This document shows, in pieces, positions 60,656 to 64,000 of a DNA stretch of 64,000 bases. The notes below the pieces were generated by a model. The model saw nothing but the letters and a program-made list of their open reading frames with translations. It was not told where the DNA came from and made no database searches. How positions within the stretch are numbered: position 1 is the first letter of the stretch; every line of letters begins with the position of its first letter. Both the position numbers and the translations under genes were made by a program. This DNA comes from Rhodospirillaceae bacterium (GTDB taxonomy: Bacteria > Pseudomonadota > Alphaproteobacteria > SHVP01): assembly GCA_002722055.1 (NCBI GenBank), contig PBKD01000005.1:1-64000 (forward strand), given 5' to 3'.

Positions 60656-60686
60656 AATGTTTATATGATCAAAAAAAGTAAACATT
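60656..60686 (+). promoter_or_regulatory. Inverted repeat just before pdhA
   Basis: AATGTTTA (60656-60663) and TAAACATT (60679-60686) are perfect inverted arms with a 15-base spacer, ending three bases before the pdhA ATG. It could be an operator for a dimeric regulator or an RNA stem that affects ribosome access; no standard ribosome-binding site is seen there. Confidence 0.35.
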
Positions 60687-60689
60687 CAT

Positions 60690-61679
60690 ATGGTTGATAT
60701 TTCTAAGGGTCTATCTGTTAAAAATAATAATAAATTAGATTACTATTATTTTATGCAACTTATTCGCCGTTTTGAGGAAAAAGCGGGCCAAATGTATGGA
60801 ATGGGGCTTATAGGTGGTTTCTGTCACCTTTATATTGGACAAGAGGCTGTTGTTGTTGGTGCTCAGTCAGCTATATCTCAAGATGATGCAGTAATCACAC
60901 TTTATAGAGACCATGGTCATATGCTTGTTGCTGGTGTTCACCCAAAATATGTTATGGCAGAATTAGCAGGTAAAGCGTCTGGTTGTTCTAAAGGTAAAGG
61001 TGGTTCAATGCACATGTTTGCTAAAGATAAAAATTTTTATGGTGGACACGGAATTGTTGGCGCTTCTACAACCTTAGGAACTGGTATTGCATTTGCCAAT
61101 AAATATTTATCTAATGATCAAGTAACATTGGCATATTTTGGTGATGGTTCTGCAAACCAAGGTCAAGTTCACGAGTCTTATAATATGGCAGCTTTATGGT
61201 CCTTGCCAGTTATCTATATTATTGAAAATAATCAATATGCAATGGGTACCTCAGTATCACGTTCAACTAAACAAAAACAGCTTTTTAAGAGAGGTGAAGC
61301 ATTTGGTATTCCTGGTTCTAAGGTAGATGGTATGAGTGTATTAGATGTAAAAAAAGCTATTCAAAAAGCTGTGAAACATGTTAAGTCAGGAAAAGGCCCT
61401 TATATTATAGAAGCAATGACATATAGGTATAGAGGTCATTCAATGTCAGATCCAGCTAAATACAGATCAAGAGAAGAGGTTAAAAAAATAAGATCAGATA
61501 GTGATCCTATTCAATCTTTTAGTGATTATTTAATCGATAATAAGCTTACATCAGAGGGTGAATTAAAAGATATAGATAAAGAAATTAAAAAGATAATTGC
61601 TGATGCTGCTCTTTTTGCTGAAGAGAGTTCAGAACCAGAATCTGAAGAATTATATAAAGATATTTTAATAGAAGTTTAA
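60690..61679 (+). CDS. pdhA: Pyruvate dehydrogenase E1 component subunit alpha
   Basis: 329 residues. The thiamine diphosphate motif runs from GDGSANQG to IENNQYAMGT (about residues 150-185). RRFEEKAGQMYGMGLIGGFCHLYIGQEA, YRDHGH and the YRYRGHSMSDPAKYRSREE phosphorylation-loop-like segment are typical. With PdhB it decarboxylates pyruvate and transfers the acetyl group to E2 lipoate. It opens the pdhABC operon after a 154-base gap. Confidence 0.95.
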   Translation: MVDISKGLSVKNNNKLDYYYFMQLIRRFEEKAGQMYGMGLIGGFCHLYIGQEAVVVGAQSAISQDDAVITLYRDHGHMLVAGVHPKYVMAELAGKASGCSKGKGGSMHMFAKDKNFYGGHGIVGASTTLGTGIAFANKYLSNDQVTLAYFGDGSANQGQVHESYNMAALWSLPVIYIIENNQYAMGTSVSRSTKQKQLFKRGEAFGIPGSKVDGMSVLDVKKAIQKAVKHVKSGKGPYIIEAMTYRYRGHSMSDPAKYRSREEVKKIRSDSDPIQSFSDYLIDNKLTSEGELKDIDKEIKKIIADAALFAEESSEPESEELYKDILIEV

Positions 61680-61703
61680 TGTTATTTTAAGAAAGATATT
61701 TTT

Positions 61704-63053
61704 TTGACTATAGAAATTTTGATGCCGGCTCTATCCCCTACAATGGAAGAGGGAACATTATCTAAATGGTTAGTTTCTGAGGGCGATAATATTAAAGCTG
61801 GTGATATAATTGCAGAAATTGAAACTGATAAAGCAACTATGGAAATTGAAGCTGTAGATGAAGGTATCTTATCAAAAATATTAGTTCCTGGAGGATCTCA
61901 AAATGTCTCAGTTAATTCTGTAATAGCTCATTTAACTAATAATATCGAAGATAGTAACAATCAAACACAAGAGAAAAAAAATAATATCTCACCTGAAGAT
62001 AATAATGTTACTTATAAACCGTCCCAAAATGAAAATGATTTTGCAAACTATAGTGAACCTCAAAAAACTGAAAATTTTATTTCAGTTAGAGAAGCATTAA
62101 GGGATGCTATTGCTGAAGAAATGAGAAAAGATGATAGAGTATTCCTAATGGGAGAGGAGGTAGCAGAATATCAAGGTGCTTATAAAGTAAGTCAAGGTTT
62201 ATTAGATGAATTTGGATCTAAAAGAGTGATTGATACACCAATTACTGAACATGGATTTGCAGGTATAGGTGTTGGTGCAGCTTTTAGAGGATTGAAACCC
62301 ATAGTAGAATTTATGACTTTTAACTTTGCTATGCAAGCAATTGATCACATTGTAAATTCTGCTGCAAAAACTCTCTATATGTCAGGTGGAAGTGTATCTG
62401 TTCCCATAGTTTTTAGAGGCCCAAATGGTGCCGCATCAAGAGTTGCTGCTCAGCATTCACAAAATTATGCATCATGGTACTCTCAAATCCCAGGGTTAAA
62501 AGTTGTTGCTCCATATTCTGCCTCAGATGCAAAAGGTTTACTTAAATCATCAATATTAGATCCAAACCCAATTGTATTTTTAGAGAATGAGTTGCTCTAT
62601 GGGGAAAAATTTAGTATCCAAGAAGATAAAGAAACTTATATCCCAATCGGTAAAGCCAAAAAAATAGTAGAGGGTAATGATGTTACTATTATTGCTTACT
62701 CAATATCAGTGAAATTTGCAATTGAGGCAGCTGATTATCTTTTGCAAAATCATGGTGTTAATTGTGAAGTAATTGATCTTCGTACATTAAGCCCACTTGA
62801 TGAAGAAACAGTACTAGATTCATTGAAAAAAACTAATAGAGTGGTAGTAGTTGAAGAAGGTTGGTCAATTTGTGGTATTGCGTCTGAAATATCAGCTTTA
62901 ATTATGGAGAGAGGTTTTGATGATTTAGACGCACCTGTTATAAGAGTAACTGGTAAAAATGTTCCAATGCCATATGCAGCAAACCTTGAAAAGTTAGCAT
63001 TACCATGTGTTGATGAAATTGTTAAAGCTGTAAAAGCAGTAAGCTATATTTAA
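61704..63053 (+). CDS. pdhB: Pyruvate dehydrogenase E1 component subunit beta with N-terminal lipoyl domain
   Basis: 449 residues from TTG 61704. Residues 1-77 form a lipoyl domain with the modified Lys in [10 protein letters not shown]; an Asn/Glu-rich linker follows (about 78-125); the E1 beta core starts at [27 protein letters not shown]. The extra lipoyl domain on E1 beta is an alphaproteobacterial feature. No ATG lies before the TTG in frame. The lipoyl part is close to that of pdhC downstream, suggesting a shared origin. Confidence 0.94.
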   Translation: MTIEILMPALSPTMEEGTLSKWLVSEGDNIKAGDIIAEIETDKATMEIEAVDEGILSKILVPGGSQNVSVNSVIAHLTNNIEDSNNQTQEKKNNISPEDNNVTYKPSQNENDFANYSEPQKTENFISVREALRDAIAEEMRKDDRVFLMGEEVAEYQGAYKVSQGLLDEFGSKRVIDTPITEHGFAGIGVGAAFRGLKPIVEFMTFNFAMQAIDHIVNSAAKTLYMSGGSVSVPIVFRGPNGAASRVAAQHSQNYASWYSQIPGLKVVAPYSASDAKGLLKSSILDPNPIVFLENELLYGEKFSIQEDKETYIPIGKAKKIVEGNDVTIIAYSISVKFAIEAADYLLQNHGVNCEVIDLRTLSPLDEETVLDSLKKTNRVVVVEEGWSICGIASEISALIMERGFDDLDAPVIRVTGKNVPMPYAANLEKLALPCVDEIVKAVKAVSYI

Positions 63054-63068
63054 TTACAGGAGTTTCAT

Positions 63069-64000
63069 ATGCCTATATCAATTAAAATGCCCGCTTTATC
63101 GCCTACAATGGAAGAGGGTTCTTTATCTAAATGGTTAGTAAAAGAAGGTGATAAAATACTTGCTGGTGATGTAATAGCTGAGGTTGAAACTGATAAAGCT
63201 ACTATGGAAGTAGAAGCGGTAGAAGACGGTATATTTAGTAAAATTTTGGTTTCTGAAGGTTCTCAATCGGTACCTGTTAACAAAGTTATTGCATTAATGC
63301 TGGAAGAGGGAGAAGATGAAAAATCAATTGATAAATTTGATATTAGTAATTCTGAAGAGCAAAATATTTCTAAAAAAACAATAGAGGAACAGAAAAGCAA
63401 ATCAGAAGAAAGTATAGAGAATAAGAATTCTAAATTAGAAAAAACCTCATCTATAAATAATAATATTGATAAGGTATTACCTGCAAAAGTAGTTAAAATA
63501 GATCAAGGTTTAAAGAAAGTAATTGCTAGCCCTTTGGCTAGAAGAATGGCATCTCAAGCAAATTTAGATTTAAACATTATTACTGGTTCTGGCCCAAAAG
63601 GTAGAATAGTAAAAAATGATATCCTTGCTTATATTGATAAATCAGATAACAGTAATCAAGTTAAAAATATTAGTGAAGATTTTATAAATAATTCTGATGA
63701 TTATACTGAAATTCCAAATTCTAATATGCGTAAAATAATAGCGCAAAGGTTAACACAATCAAAGCAGGAGGTTCCACATTTTTATCTAACTGTGGATTGT
63801 ATAATTGATGATTTATTATCATTGCGTAAAGAATTAAATAATAGATCTAAAGATGGAAAATTTAAATTATCAATTAATGATTTTGTCATTAGCGCAGTAG
63901 CTCAATCTTTATCAAAGGTTCCTGAAACAAATTCTAGTTGGTCAGAAAAATCAATAATCCAGTACAAAAATATTGATATATCAATTGCAGTAGCGTTAAA
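63069..64000 (+). CDS. pdhC: Pyruvate dehydrogenase E2, dihydrolipoamide acetyltransferase (3' end outside window)
   Basis: 310 codons are visible from ATG 63069, with ACAGGAG five bases or so before. A lipoyl domain (1-78, Lys in [10 protein letters not shown]), a Ser/Glu/Lys-rich linker (80-140), the peripheral subunit-binding domain ([16 protein letters not shown] to [12 protein letters not shown]), then the start of the acetyltransferase core ([24 protein letters not shown]). The catalytic His and Asp lie beyond the window. An lpd gene usually follows. Confidence 0.93.
   Translation, partial: MPISIKMPALSPTMEEGSLSKWLVKEGDKILAGDVIAEVETDKATMEVEAVEDGIFSKILVSEGSQSVPVNKVIALMLEEGEDEKSIDKFDISNSEEQNISKKTIEEQKSKSEESIENKNSKLEKTSSINNNIDKVLPAKVVKIDQGLKKVIASPLARRMASQANLDLNIITGSGPKGRIVKNDILAYIDKSDNSNQVKNISEDFINNSDDYTEIPNSNMRKIIAQRLTQSKQEVPHFYLTVDCIIDDLLSLRKELNNRSKDGKFKLSINDFVISAVAQSLSKVPETNSSWSEKSIIQYKNIDISIAVAL

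Overview
The window is a stretch of chromosome from an AT-rich, tightly packed alphaproteobacterium, probably a marine, streamlined type. I infer this from the very high A+T content, short gaps and frequent 4-base gene overlaps, and from gene order typical of Alphaproteobacteria: nuoA-N/birA/RNase J/mce/proS/lolCD/dnaE, rpsB-tsf-pyrH-frr-uppS-cdsA-dxr-rseP-bamA-skp-lpxD-fabZ-lpxA-lpxI-lpxB-gltA, trpD-trpC-moaC-moeA-lexA, and eno-ftsB-pdhABC. Other alphaproteobacterial marks are LpxI, RNase J, a lipoyl domain on the PDH E1 beta subunit, and LexA boxes of the GTTC-N7-GTTC type. I cannot name the genus. There are no rRNA or tRNA genes, CRISPR arrays, insertion sequences or prophage.

Bases 1-5561 are the accessory part. 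They hold the C-terminal end of a large repetitive surface or secreted protein (cadherin-like domain plus an FrpC-type calcium-dependent self-processing module), a SRAP-family DNA-protein crosslink enzyme, a short-chain dehydrogenase, and a soluble GAF-adenylyl cyclase. An 817-base gap follows. It contains a hairpin with a T tract and, just before nuoA, a 17-base palindrome that looks like a Fur box.

Bases 6379-23527 hold a complete 14-gene complex I operon, then birA, RNase J, methylmalonyl-CoA epimerase and a DUF1467 protein. This block ends at a strong hairpin shared with a probable small RNA on the minus strand (about 23523-23650). Bases 23935-30682 encode prolyl-tRNA synthetase, the Lol lipoprotein exporter and DNA polymerase III alpha. 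The leader of rpsB (about 30755-30846) can form a pseudoknot that covers the rpsB ribosome-binding site, a likely S2 feedback control.

Bases 30847-44960 form one long plus-strand series for translation (S2, EF-Ts, RRF), UMP kinase, isoprenoid and phospholipid synthesis (Dxr, UppS, CdsA), outer-membrane protein assembly (RseP, BamA, Skp) and lipid A synthesis (LpxD, FabZ, LpxA, LpxI, LpxB). The minus-strand block 44978-52060 carries gltA, gltX, lexA (with two clear LexA boxes in its promoter), moeA, moaC, trpC and trpD. A divergent polysaccharide deacetylase and PpiD converge at 53119-53122. The last part, on the plus strand, encodes central carbon metabolism and related genes: tpiA, secG, pyrG, kdsA, eno, ftsB and the pyruvate dehydrogenase genes pdhA, pdhB and pdhC, the last cut by the window end.

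Most of the window is conserved housekeeping. The least ordinary items are the self-processing surface protein at the left edge, the two RNA elements (rpsB leader and the 23.6-kb small RNA), the Fur-like site at nuo, and the paired LexA boxes.
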